A stretch of DNA of 64,000 nt, taken from positions 68,449-132,448 of the forward strand of contig JAHLMM010000001.1 of NCBI GenBank assembly GCA_018920365.1, in the 5' to 3' direction. Shown in pieces: positions 19,717 to 29,027 of the stretch; positions within the stretch are counted from its first letter, which is position 1, and every line of letters starts with the position of its first letter. The notes beneath the pieces are model-generated. The model did no database searches. It saw only the letters and a list, made by a program, of their open reading frames with translations, and had not been told where the DNA came from. Both the position numbers and the translations under genes were made by a program. This DNA comes from Candidatus Aenigmatarchaeota archaeon (GTDB taxonomy: Archaea; Aenigmatarchaeota; Aenigmatarchaeia; CG10238-14).

Positions 19717-20066
19717 AACAATATATTGCTGTTTTGCTGTTGCTAATAATTTCATTCATTATTTTTTATAGGCAAAAAGTCGAGATAATATACTTTTACA
19801 GCAAAGATTGTATAGTCTCTAATCAAACTGACTCTATAATTGAAGATATTGAAAGGAATTTTAACCGTAATGTAAATGTAATTTATGTTGATGGATTTAA
19901 TCCTGAAGGTGAAAGACAGAAAAAAATGGTTGATCTTTATAACATAAACAGCGTTCCTGTCATAATAATTGATGGTAGTGTATTCAAAGGAGAATTTACA
20001 TATGAATCGTTGAAATCCAGTATATGTGAAAGGTTTGTTTTTAAGCCATCTGCCTGCTTCAAATAA
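19713..20066 (+). CDS. thioredoxin-fold membrane-anchored protein with CxxS motif
   Basis: N-terminal TM, VEIIYFYSKDCIVSNQT, VPVIIIDGSVFKGEFT cis-Pro segment. Confidence 0.7.
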   Translation: MKQYIAVLLLLIISFIIFYRQKVEIIYFYSKDCIVSNQTDSIIEDIERNFNRNVNVIYVDGFNPEGERQKKMVDLYNINSVPVIIIDGSVFKGEFTYESLKSSICERFVFKPSACFK

Positions 20067-20127
20067 CTTTTTAAATCTTTATTTTTAAATTTAAGTTTCG
20101 TATATATTGTTATCTTGGGGTGTTCAA

Positions 20128-20400
20128 ATGGAAGTAAAAGCTATCAAAGGAGATAAAGACTCTATTATGGTAGAGATTAAAGGAGATACAATCAGTTTTG
20201 CAAATCTTATAGCAGAAGAACTATGGGAAATAAAGGATGTAAAAGAGGCTGCTGCAATCAAAGAGCATCCATACTTATCAGAACCAAGAGTATATGTTAA
20301 AGCAAATGATCCTAAAAAGGCCTTGGTTACAGCTGCAAAAGAAGTACAGAACAAAGTAAAGGAAATAGAAAAAGAATTTCAAATGAGTAGCAAAAAATAA
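20128..20400 (+). CDS. rpoL: DNA-directed RNA polymerase subunit L
   Basis: NLIAEELWEIKDVKEAAAIKEHPYLSEPRVYVKAND; ATG at 20128 fits family start. Confidence 0.9.
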   Translation: MEVKAIKGDKDSIMVEIKGDTISFANLIAEELWEIKDVKEAAAIKEHPYLSEPRVYVKANDPKKALVTAAKEVQNKVKEIEKEFQMSSKK

Positions 20401-20439
20401 TTATTTAGTATTAAACTACAAATAATATTTAGGATTTAC

Positions 20440-21069
20440 ATGTATGAGCCTTACGATGATAAAAAGGGTTCTTTCTTTAAAAGGTTAGCCAATAAAATAA
20501 AGGATAGATGGGAAGCCTTTAAGCAAGATTTGCATTTCAACGAAGGTTCAACCAAAAATATTTTGATTGTTGTCATACCACTTGTCTTGATTGCATTAAT
20601 AGGGATAAGTTATACAGGCTATGTAACATATACTGCTAGAATAACTGAAGCTCAATCAAAAGTAATGGTAATGGAAAAGCAATTAACTGGTTTGGAACAA
20701 GAGTTGATAAGTACAAAAAATGATTTATCAGCATGTAACAATAATCTTGACAAAACTAAAAACGATTTACAAGAAACAAAGAACAGTCTTGAAAAGTCGC
20801 TGAAAAATGTTGATAGTTGCATTGTAGAAAAACAAGAGCTAGAATCTGATATAAATGATTTGACCAAAAAATACAATGATTTGGATACAAAATTCAAAAC
20901 ACTTGAATCTAATTTCAAATCATTAGAATGCAATTGGGCTAAAAGTAAGGGTTGCCTATATTATGTTCTGAAAAGCAACAATATAGATTGTGTTGTTAAA
21001 ATAGCAGATAAGTATTATACAATACCTGTAGGCATAGAAGTTAAAGAAAGTGAAGTTAGAATATGTTAA
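20440..21069 (+). CDS. hypothetical single-TM coiled-coil protein
   Basis: TM at IVVIPLVLIALIGISY then long coiled coil. Confidence 0.65.
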   Translation: MYEPYDDKKGSFFKRLANKIKDRWEAFKQDLHFNEGSTKNILIVVIPLVLIALIGISYTGYVTYTARITEAQSKVMVMEKQLTGLEQELISTKNDLSACNNNLDKTKNDLQETKNSLEKSLKNVDSCIVEKQELESDINDLTKKYNDLDTKFKTLESNFKSLECNWAKSKGCLYYVLKSNNIDCVVKIADKYYTIPVGIEVKESEVRIC

Positions 21070-21074
21070 ATTAA

Positions 21075-21926
21075 TTGAAATTCATTATAGTTTTAATGAT
21101 GTATGTAAAAAAATTTGATGGCAGCAGGCAGGTTTTTGATAAAAAGAAGATTTACAGAACATGTATAAGAATTGGAGCAAATGAACAACAAGCAAATGAA
21201 ATAGTAAATAAAGTAAGCAGTAAAATTTACAATGGCATAACAACAAAACAAATATTGGATTTAATTTTTAATGAAATGAACAAGTTCAAGTCAGGTTTTG
21301 CTAAAAGGATTGATCTGCGTCAATCCATAAGTATGCTTGACCCAAAACCAGATTTTGAAATCTTTTCATCACTAATACTCAAAGAGCTTGGTTATAAAAT
21401 AAAAAACAATCTAATAATAAGCGGAAAGTGCGTTGAACATGAAATTGATATTGTTGCGATGAAAAATGACAAAACATTATACGTTGAAGTTAAACACCAT
21501 CAAAACCCACATGCATACACAGGTCTTGATATTTTTCTTCAAGCAAATTCCACATTTCAAAGCCTGAAAGATGGATTTGCCTTGAAAAAGAATAGAATTG
21601 ATTTTAATGATGTGTTGATAATATGTAATACAAAAATTTCTGATCATGCTAAAAAATATGCGGATTGCATGCATATAAACTATCTTTGTTGGAATTACCC
21701 TGATGGTGGCTTGGAAAGATTGGTTGAAGAAAAAAAACTATATCCAATAACAATAATAAAAGACTTGGATGATCAAACGAGAAAAAAATTAACTGGGAAT
21801 GGAATTATCATTCTTAAACAAATTGTAGAATCCAATTTAAAAGATGTTTCAAGAAAAGCAAAAATAGGGCTAAGCAAGCTAGAAGAAATAAAAGAGGATG
21901 CACTCAAAATATTGCAAATCGTTTAG
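21075..21926 (+). CDS. ATP-cone + Mrr/PD-(D/E)XK-like nuclease + helix-hairpin-helix-like protein
   Basis: N-terminal ATP-cone pattern (VKKFDGSRQVFDKKKIYRTCIRIGAN); EHEIDIVAMKNDKTLYVEVKHH; C-terminal repeated helices. Confidence 0.7.
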   Translation: MKFIIVLMMYVKKFDGSRQVFDKKKIYRTCIRIGANEQQANEIVNKVSSKIYNGITTKQILDLIFNEMNKFKSGFAKRIDLRQSISMLDPKPDFEIFSSLILKELGYKIKNNLIISGKCVEHEIDIVAMKNDKTLYVEVKHHQNPHAYTGLDIFLQANSTFQSLKDGFALKKNRIDFNDVLIICNTKISDHAKKYADCMHINYLCWNYPDGGLERLVEEKKLYPITIIKDLDDQTRKKLTGNGIIILKQIVESNLKDVSRKAKIGLSKLEEIKEDALKILQIV

Positions 21927-23277
21927 TGTTTTTATATAAAAGCAATGATTTCAATGCTTTAACTGCTCTTTCTGGCGAAGGATAAACAGGTATTCCTTCT
22001 TTCATTAACATCATGTTTTGTGTTTGTGAAAAGTTGCTTCCAACAGAGCATACTGCAATAGGTTTTTTGAATTTTTTAGCTTCTTTAATGTAATTTACAA
22101 CTTTCTCTGATAAAGTTGGTACTTGGAAAAGAGATATTATTAAAACTAAATCATATTCGTTTGATGAAAGGCATGCGTTTATTGCTGTTTTATATCTTTC
22201 TGCATCAGCATCGCCTGTAAGATCTATTGGGTTTTTTAAGCTTACATATCCAGGCATTTTTGATTTTAATTTTGATTTTAACATTTCAGATGGCTCTGGT
22301 AAAGCAAATCCTAATCTTTCAGCTTCGTCTGTAGCAAGAACACCAAAACCGCCGCCGTCAGTGATTATTGCTAAACGATTTGATTTTGGCAATGATTGTG
22401 TTGAAAGCATCATCGCATAATCCTGAAGCTCTTCCCAGTTTGATGCTTCTAAAATACCGGATTGTTTAAAGGCTGCTGAATAAATTTGTGCCTGTCCTGC
22501 TAAAGAACCTGTGTGAGAAGAGACTGCTTGCATGCCTTTTGAGCTTTTTCCAGCTTTCAAAACTATTACAGGTTTTTTTCTTGTAACTTTCTTTGCTACC
22601 TTCATAAACTTTGAACCGTTGTCCTTAAGTCCTTCTAAGTAAGCTATTATAACTTTTGTTTTGTTATCCTTACCAAGAAACTCTATTAGATCTGTTTCAG
22701 TAACATCCATACCATTGCCATATGAAACGAATTTGCTTATTCCTATTTTGTTTTCATAAAAAACATCTAATATTGTTGAACCAACTGCACCTGATTGAGT
22801 GATGAAAGAAATATTGCCTTTGGCAGGACGCATACATCTCTCTCTTGATAAAAACAAAGTATCCACACCCGAATAAGCATCGTAAATGCCTATGCAATTT
22901 GGTCCTATAACTCTTGTTTTTGTTTTTTGTAAAATTTGCTTTAATTCATCTTCAAGTTTTTTTCCTTCTTCACCTGTTTCTGAAAATCCTGATGTAATGA
23001 TGACAACTGATTTAACTTTTTTTTTGATGCATTCAGACAATGCTTGCAAAACCGATTTGACAGGAATAATTATAACAGCGAGATCTATGTCATCTTTAAC
23101 GTCTAAAACTGATTTGTAGCATTTTCTTCCCAAGATTTCATCTGCATTTGGGTTTATTGGGTACAAATGCTTGAAGTTATTGTTAACAAAATTCGAGAAG
23201 ACTATATATCCAAGTTTGTTTGGGTCGCGAGAAGCACCTATGACAGCGACTGATTTTGGCGAAAAAAATGTTTGCAT
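21904..23277 (-). CDS. acdA: acetyl-CoA synthetase (ADP-forming) alpha subunit / CoA-binding protein
   Basis: SVAVIGASRDPNKLGY, GPNCIGIYD, ITQSGAVG, SSHTGSLAG. Confidence 0.9.
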   Translation of the reverse strand: MQTFFSPKSVAVIGASRDPNKLGYIVFSNFVNNNFKHLYPINPNADEILGRKCYKSVLDVKDDIDLAVIIIPVKSVLQALSECIKKKVKSVVIITSGFSETGEEGKKLEDELKQILQKTKTRVIGPNCIGIYDAYSGVDTLFLSRERCMRPAKGNISFITQSGAVGSTILDVFYENKIGISKFVSYGNGMDVTETDLIEFLGKDNKTKVIIAYLEGLKDNGSKFMKVAKKVTRKKPVIVLKAGKSSKGMQAVSSHTGSLAGQAQIYSAAFKQSGILEASNWEELQDYAMMLSTQSLPKSNRLAIITDGGGFGVLATDEAERLGFALPEPSEMLKSKLKSKMPGYVSLKNPIDLTGDADAERYKTAINACLSSNEYDLVLIISLFQVPTLSEKVVNYIKEAKKFKKPIAVCSVGSNFSQTQNMMLMKEGIPVYPSPERAVKALKSLLLYKNTKRFAIF

Positions 23278-23295
23278 ATAATTATTTTGTATGGC

Positions 23296-23895
23296 TTAAA
23301 ATATAATATCGTCTTTTGTCAACCTTATCTTCTTTCTAGGCTTGTCATTAGCATAACCTATTGGACAAAGCACTGTTGGGATAAGATTTTTTGGTAATTT
23401 CAGTATTTTGCTATATTCTTTTGGATCAAAACCTTCCATTGGACAAGCATCAAAACCCAAAGCCTTTGCACCATTTAAAGCATTGGAAAGTGCGATATAG
23501 ACTTGGTTTTGAGCCCAAACTATAATTTCTTCTTTACTTAATGATTTCAAGAATGATTTCACCATTTTTGAATATGCGTTCGCTTTGTCTTTTTCAACTC
23601 CTTCTTTTATCATCAATTCTGCTATTTTGTCAACATTTTTTTCAACATCTATATCAGCACATAAAACAAACAAATGAGAGCATGTTTCAACTTGAGGTTG
23701 ATTGTAGGAAGCTGACATCAATTTTTTCTTTGTCTCATCATCCTCTATTATCTTTATCTTCCATGGCTGAACATTATATGATGACGGAGTCATTCTTATT
23801 ATTTCAATGAGTCTATCAACAAGCTCTTTTGGTATTTTTCTTTTATCAAAAGATTTTGCTGCATACCTTTCTTTTACTATTCTTTCAAATTCCAT
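23296..23895 (-). CDS. nitroreductase family protein
   Basis: RYAAKSFDKRKIP, MTPSSYNVQPWKI, GFDACPMEGFDP. Confidence 0.9.
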   Translation of the reverse strand: MEFERIVKERYAAKSFDKRKIPKELVDRLIEIIRMTPSSYNVQPWKIKIIEDDETKKKLMSASYNQPQVETCSHLFVLCADIDVEKNVDKIAELMIKEGVEKDKANAYSKMVKSFLKSLSKEEIIVWAQNQVYIALSNALNGAKALGFDACPMEGFDPKEYSKILKLPKNLIPTVLCPIGYANDKPRKKIRLTKDDIIF

Positions 23896-23945
23896 ATTAA
23901 CACCTATGTTGTATTAGAATTTCAGCTTATATAAATTTGGCTTAA

Positions 23946-24848
23946 TTATACTCTTTCAAGAGTTTCACTTTTTGTCTTAATTGAAAAGTAAGAGCCAACC
24001 AAAATCAAAAATGAACCAAAGAGCTGAAGATATGTGAAATCTTCATTAAGCAAAATTATACCTAAAAGCAAAGATATCACTGGCGAAATTAAAAGAAATG
24101 TTGTTGCTTTTGAGACATTTATCAGTCTTATGCTTGAATACCAGAAAAATACATAGCTGAATAGTGTGAGTGTTGATATAAGTATGTTTCTGACTTGAAT
24201 AAAATCAAGCTGTGCTATCATTGTCAATTTACCTGTTAATGTTACAAGCCCAAATAATATAAGGCCGCCGAAAAACATTCTTGAAAATGAAACGATGAAA
24301 TTATGTAAACCTTGATTCATGACTTTTTTGGCTATAATATTTTCAACTGCCCATAGAAATGTTGCTGTTATTACAAGCAAATCACCTGTTTTTGGATCTT
24401 GCCATAGTTGGGATGGTTTTATCTGGCCATAATATATTGAGATTGTGCCTAAAAACATCAAGAAAATCGCTATCATTAGCTTTTTGTCTATCTTCTCTTT
24501 TAGGAATATGAATGAAAGCAATGCAACATATAATGGTAGTGTTTTATGAAGGAACGCTGCCCTGCCGCCTGTCGTCATTTTCAATCCACTAAAATAGATG
24601 TAGAAAGCTAAAGCACCGCCTATTAAAGCTATCAAAAGCAAATTTGGCAATTTTGTTTTGAATTTTTTGTCAATTTTTCTTGCTGAAAGTGATATGAAAA
24701 GGAAAACAATTCCAATTATAATTGATCTTATTGCCGTAAATATCAAAGGATCTATGTTTACAATAAATATTTTGTTTAATGGTATTGCTATACCACTTAT
24801 TATTGCAGTTATTATCGCAAAAATAGTGCCCAAAGTTTCCTTTTTCAT
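23946..24848 (-). CDS. EamA/DMT family transporter
   Basis: Ten-TM pattern with two EamA-like halves. Confidence 0.85.
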   Translation of the reverse strand: MKKETLGTIFAIITAIISGIAIPLNKIFIVNIDPLIFTAIRSIIIGIVFLFISLSARKIDKKFKTKLPNLLLIALIGGALAFYIYFSGLKMTTGGRAAFLHKTLPLYVALLSFIFLKEKIDKKLMIAIFLMFLGTISIYYGQIKPSQLWQDPKTGDLLVITATFLWAVENIIAKKVMNQGLHNFIVSFSRMFFGGLILFGLVTLTGKLTMIAQLDFIQVRNILISTLTLFSYVFFWYSSIRLINVSKATTFLLISPVISLLLGIILLNEDFTYLQLFGSFLILVGSYFSIKTKSETLERV

Positions 24849-24851
24849 TGT

Positions 24852-25388
24852 CTATAATATTGGTTTGCTTTTTAAAATATTTTTTAGATTTGTTTTATCA
24901 ATTTTTTCAGAAATAAAATCATAATGTACTGAAACAGTATCACCTGGTTTTATGTTATTCACAAAATCTGTTCTGTATTCTGATATACCAAAAGGTGTTT
25001 TGACTCTTGCCTTACCTTGGCTGACTGATAGAACTTTGCCTATTTTTATTTTGCATTGGATTGGATTGAAATCTTTCATTTCTTCAAATCTTGCATCAAC
25101 AATTTTGTCATGATCAATCAAATAGTATTGATGAATGACTTGCTCGTCTATTTCATTTTTGCCCATTTTTGATGCTATTATTTCTAGCATTCTGTTAGCA
25201 ACCAAAAAATGCTTTTCAAACCCATCAATGTTTTTGCCTTCAGAAAAATCTTTTATTGTTTTATCTAAATCTTGCTGTTTTAATTTGCCTCTTTTGACAA
25301 ATGTTTGTGCACATGGCAATGCATAACAGAAATACAGCCTTTTATCTTTTATTTTCATTGCAAACCACGTCTTCTTCAGCTTTGTCAA
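24852..25388 (-). CDS. protein with C-terminal HypC-like OB-fold, likely hydrogenase-chaperone-related
   Basis: GKVLSVSQGKARVKTPFGISEYRTDFVNNIKPGDTVSVHYDFISEKI resembles HypC. Confidence 0.6.
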   Translation of the reverse strand: MTKLKKTWFAMKIKDKRLYFCYALPCAQTFVKRGKLKQQDLDKTIKDFSEGKNIDGFEKHFLVANRMLEIIASKMGKNEIDEQVIHQYYLIDHDKIVDARFEEMKDFNPIQCKIKIGKVLSVSQGKARVKTPFGISEYRTDFVNNIKPGDTVSVHYDFISEKIDKTNLKNILKSKPIL

Positions 25389-25533
25389 TTATATAATCTG
25401 CTGCACAAATGACAAGATCGTCTTTTTTTATTTTCACAAATGGATTTTTCATTGAATGAATTTTGCCGTCTATTTCAACCTTTGCTTTATCTTTTTCAAC
25501 TGATAAAACTCTGCCTATTATTTGTTGGCACAT
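25342..25533 (-). CDS. HypC/HupF-like small protein
   Basis: MCQQIIGRVLSVEKDKAKVEIDGK...VKKDDLVICAADYIIDKAEE; Cys2 conserved. Confidence 0.65.
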   Translation of the reverse strand: MCQQIIGRVLSVEKDKAKVEIDGKIHSMKNPFVKIKKDDLVICAADYIIDKAEEDVVCNENKR

Positions 25534-25614
25534 GAAAAAAGAATTTGTGAAGAAAATATAAATCTTTTAATAACATTTATTAATTTTATTGTCATTTAAT
25601 TTGAAGTTATAGAA

Positions 25615-26157
25615 ATGACGAGAAAACTTTCATGGATAAATCCAAAGGTTGAAGTAAGAAATTCTGGAATAAATGGCAGAGGGTTATTTGCAAAAGATAG
25701 AATAAATAAGGGTGAAATAATAACAGTTTCTGGAGGAAGAATTGTTGATGAGGAAGAATATAAAAAATTGAAAAACCAAAAAAAAGAATTTTTTATGACA
25801 TACTCCACACCAGTAGCGGATGGGTTCTATATTATTTCTGGGTTTAGTCATAAAAGCTTAGAGCCTGATGATTTTTACAATCATAGCTGCGCACCTAATT
25901 GTGGCTTGGGTGGTCATTTAGTAATAACTGCATTAAGAGATATAGAAAAAGATGAAGAATTAACTTTGGATTATGGAACTTTTGAAGACGATGAGGATTA
26001 TAAGTTAATCTGCAATTGCGGCAGCCCGGAGTGCAGAAAAATAATAACAGGTAAAGACTGGATGAAACCAGAGTTGCAGAAAAAATATAATGGATATTTT
26101 ATCTGGCATTTGCAACAAAAAATAAATTCCATGAACAATGGCCATGAAAAAGAATAG
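25615..26157 (+). CDS. SET-domain protein
   Basis: NGRGLFAKDRINKGEIITV, FYNHSCAPNCG, EELTLDYG, CNCGSPECRK. Confidence 0.88.
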   Translation: MTRKLSWINPKVEVRNSGINGRGLFAKDRINKGEIITVSGGRIVDEEEYKKLKNQKKEFFMTYSTPVADGFYIISGFSHKSLEPDDFYNHSCAPNCGLGGHLVITALRDIEKDEELTLDYGTFEDDEDYKLICNCGSPECRKIITGKDWMKPELQKKYNGYFIWHLQQKINSMNNGHEKE

Positions 26158-26187
26158 ATTTTTATTGGTTTCAACAAAATATTATTC

Positions 26188-26391
26188 ATGCCTGTTAAAA
26201 AGGAATTGCTAGAAATTTTAGCATGCCCAAAATGCAAAGGAGATGTTGAGGAAAAAGAAATGTTTTTATTGTGTAAAAAATGCAAGTTGGCATTTCCAGT
26301 TATAGAAAATATACCTGACATGCTGTTAGATGATGCTTGGAAGATTAGCAAAGCTGAAAAGAATGAATACAAACACAATCTAAAACTTTAA
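26188..26391 (+). CDS. Trm112-like protein
   Basis: LLEILACPKCKGDVEEKE...LLCKKCKLAFPVIENIPDML. Confidence 0.85.
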   Translation: MPVKKELLEILACPKCKGDVEEKEMFLLCKKCKLAFPVIENIPDMLLDDAWKISKAEKNEYKHNLKL

Positions 26392-27419
26392 TAGTTTTCA
26401 ATGTCTTTCATATCTATGCTTATATTTTTCTTATAGATGATTTTATTTTGCTCCTCTATTTTTTTCAGGCTCCATTCCCATGTCTGCTGATCTCTAACCA
26501 TAATTATTACTCTGCTTACTTTGTCTATGGATTTGATGATATAGCCGGTATGTTTTGATATGGCATCTGCAAAATCTTTCAACTCATCAAGTGATGGCAT
26601 ATTTTCTTTCTTTAATCTGAATTTTGATTCGCCCAAATGTGAATATCCTTTTAATTCAACAAAATGCGGTTTTGCCATGTTTATTAACTTTGAATAGCCT
26701 TCGGGGTCTTTCATATTCAAGTCTTTGACCATTGTCATTCTGAAAACTGTCCTAGCATGCTTGAAATCTTTCATTAGTTTTAAGCTCTCATTAACTCTCT
26801 CCCATTCATCTGGTAAAAACGAATTTGTGACAACCTTGTAATCTTCTTTGTTTGTTGCATATACGCTTATGTAAATGTTTGTGGGTTCTGCATCTTTTTC
26901 TATCAGCTCTTTTAATCTATGAGGCATTGTTCCATTTGTTACAAGAAACGCTGTCATGCCTCTTGATTTTATTTCTTTTATCAAACCAACCATGTCAGGA
27001 TATAAAGTTGGTTCGCCGTCAAGGCTAATCGCTACATGCACAGGTTTTTTTGCTTCATTCCACAATTCTCTTTTTGTTTTTGGATTTCCGCCAAAACCTG
27101 ACAGCAATTCTATTTGTGCATCTATTATAGCGTCAACAATCTCTTTTGGTGAATCCCATTTGCTTTCTGTCTTGAATCTTTCAGGACCAAAAGTACGCCA
27201 GCAGAATTTGCATGAAAAAGGACAAAAGTCAAGCGTCGGTGTCATCTGCACGCATCTATGCGACCTTATGCCATAAACTGCTTTGTAGCAATTCCTGCCA
27301 CCTCTTAAAACAGATTTTGTCCATCTGCATATTTCAACTCCTGTATGCTTGTTGCTTCCGACTATTCTATAGCCTGCTTTTTTGTATTTCTTGAGCCTAT
27401 CTTCTGTGAACTTGGGCAT
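26388..27419 (-). CDS. taw1: tRNA 4-demethylwyosine synthase (TYW1/Taw1)
   Basis: CPFSCKFCWR radical SAM motif, SLDGEPTLYP, VTNGTMP. Confidence 0.93.
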   Translation of the reverse strand: MPKFTEDRLKKYKKAGYRIVGSNKHTGVEICRWTKSVLRGGRNCYKAVYGIRSHRCVQMTPTLDFCPFSCKFCWRTFGPERFKTESKWDSPKEIVDAIIDAQIELLSGFGGNPKTKRELWNEAKKPVHVAISLDGEPTLYPDMVGLIKEIKSRGMTAFLVTNGTMPHRLKELIEKDAEPTNIYISVYATNKEDYKVVTNSFLPDEWERVNESLKLMKDFKHARTVFRMTMVKDLNMKDPEGYSKLINMAKPHFVELKGYSHLGESKFRLKKENMPSLDELKDFADAISKHTGYIIKSIDKVSRVIIMVRDQQTWEWSLKKIEEQNKIIYKKNISIDMKDIENY

Positions 27420-27482
27420 GTTTTTTAATTTGAGTAAAGAAATTTAAAGCATTTTATTATTTATATCATAAATAGTATTTGT

Positions 27483-27630
27483 GCCAAGGTGGCAGAACCA
27501 GGTAATGCACCGGACTTGAGTCGTGTTCCGATGTGGAAGATGGCTTGACCCTGATTAATGATGTCAAGGAGGTGAACCGAAGGAAATCCGGCGGGCTTTG
27601 CCCTTCAGGGTTCAAATCCCTGCCTTGGCG
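27483..27630 (+). tRNA. tRNA-Ser(TGA) with ~65-nt intron (27521-27585)
   Basis: GCCAAGG/CCTTGGC acceptor, G73, CCGGA-CTTGAG|...|A-TCCGG anticodon arm, long variable arm GGGC-TTT-GCCC, T-arm CAGGG-TTCAAAT-CCCTG. Confidence 0.9.
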
Positions 27631-27675
27631 TTTTGATAAAATAAAACTACTGTTGGTATAAAAATATGAAGAGAT

Positions 27676-28998
27676 CTAAGCAATAAACGCAGTCTTCAAC
27701 TCAATCAGCAATAAAATCAATAAACAAACAGGTGCGACAAATCTTACAATCAAAAGAAAAACGTCTCTTTCAACAAACTTGTCCAATTTTCTGCTTATTT
27801 TCTCAAGCTCTATGTCAACTTCTTGTAAGAAGCTTCTAGTATTCCAATTCCATGAAACAATCAATGATACAGCTATTGAGGATAATATCAATAAAAGGCC
27901 ACCAAAAATAAAATCAAACTTTTCAAGCAAACTTATTTCTTGCAGCATTATTCCGCTGTAATTCAAAGATATTATTGTTGATATTACAGCTAAAACAAAA
28001 AAATTAATCAATGATGATTTTTTCCTGCTAAAACCAAATTCTTCAATAAAAGTTGAAACAACAACCTCTTTCATTGATATTGCTGATGTCAAACCTGCTA
28101 TGAAAAGTAGCAAGAAAAACAATGGCTGTATGATTGATCCAAATTTTATTGTTGAAAATATTTTTGGCATTACTTCAAAAGCTAGCTTTGAACCAGAGCT
28201 TATTTCTTGTTGGTTTGAATACACAAAACCAAAAATAACCATTCCGTTCAACAAAGCAGTCATGACAACAGACAGTGCAATTATTATAGATGAAGATGGT
28301 ATATTTTCCTTTTTACTCAAATAGCTCCCATATGTTATCATTATTCCTGTGCCTAAAGATAACGAGAATAAAGCTTGACTTGCAGCAAACAAAAGTATTT
28401 TAGGATCTAACTGCTTTGAAAAGTCTATCTTAAAATAGTACCCGATACCTTCAATTCCTTTTGGAAATGTCAATATGAAAATAAACATGACAAGCAGTAT
28501 AGCAAAAAAGAGTGGCATGAATATTTTTGAAAACTTTTCAATCCCATTCTCTATACCTAAATAAACTATAACAGAAGTCATCAGTAACGAGAATACTGTA
28601 GAAATAGTTGGTATAACTGAATGGCTGTAAGAATTAAAATCTATTTTCATCACCAGAGATGACTGAACAAAGTAGCCGAAAACCCATCCAACGATCACAA
28701 TGTAATATGATAAAGTGAAAAAGTTGACTATTATTGGCAATAATCCAATCCATTTGAATTTTTTGTTCAAACTGGAAAAAACAGCAATAACAGATCCTCT
28801 GAATTTTCTACCGCTTGCAAATTCCAAAAACATTAAAGGCAAGCCTATTATTACTACTGCAATTATGTATGCTAACAAAAAGCTGCTGCCACCATATTGG
28901 TTGAATATATAGGGGAATCTCCATATGCTACCTAAACCAACAGCTGAACCAATAGATGCAAAAAGAAAACCTATTTTGCTTTTCCATTCTTCACGCAT
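27676..28998 (-). CDS. SNF-family sodium-dependent transporter
   Basis: FLFASIGSAVGLGSIWRFPYIFNQYGGSSFLLAY. Confidence 0.93.
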   Translation of the reverse strand: MREEWKSKIGFLFASIGSAVGLGSIWRFPYIFNQYGGSSFLLAYIIAVVIIGLPLMFLEFASGRKFRGSVIAVFSSLNKKFKWIGLLPIIVNFFTLSYYIVIVGWVFGYFVQSSLVMKIDFNSYSHSVIPTISTVFSLLMTSVIVYLGIENGIEKFSKIFMPLFFAILLVMFIFILTFPKGIEGIGYYFKIDFSKQLDPKILLFAASQALFSLSLGTGIMITYGSYLSKKENIPSSSIIIALSVVMTALLNGMVIFGFVYSNQQEISSGSKLAFEVMPKIFSTIKFGSIIQPLFFLLLFIAGLTSAISMKEVVVSTFIEEFGFSRKKSSLINFFVLAVISTIISLNYSGIMLQEISLLEKFDFIFGGLLLILSSIAVSLIVSWNWNTRSFLQEVDIELEKISRKLDKFVERDVFLLIVRFVAPVCLLILLLIELKTAFIA

Positions 28999-29027
28999 TA
29001 AATAATATTAGCTGAATTTGCTATAAA

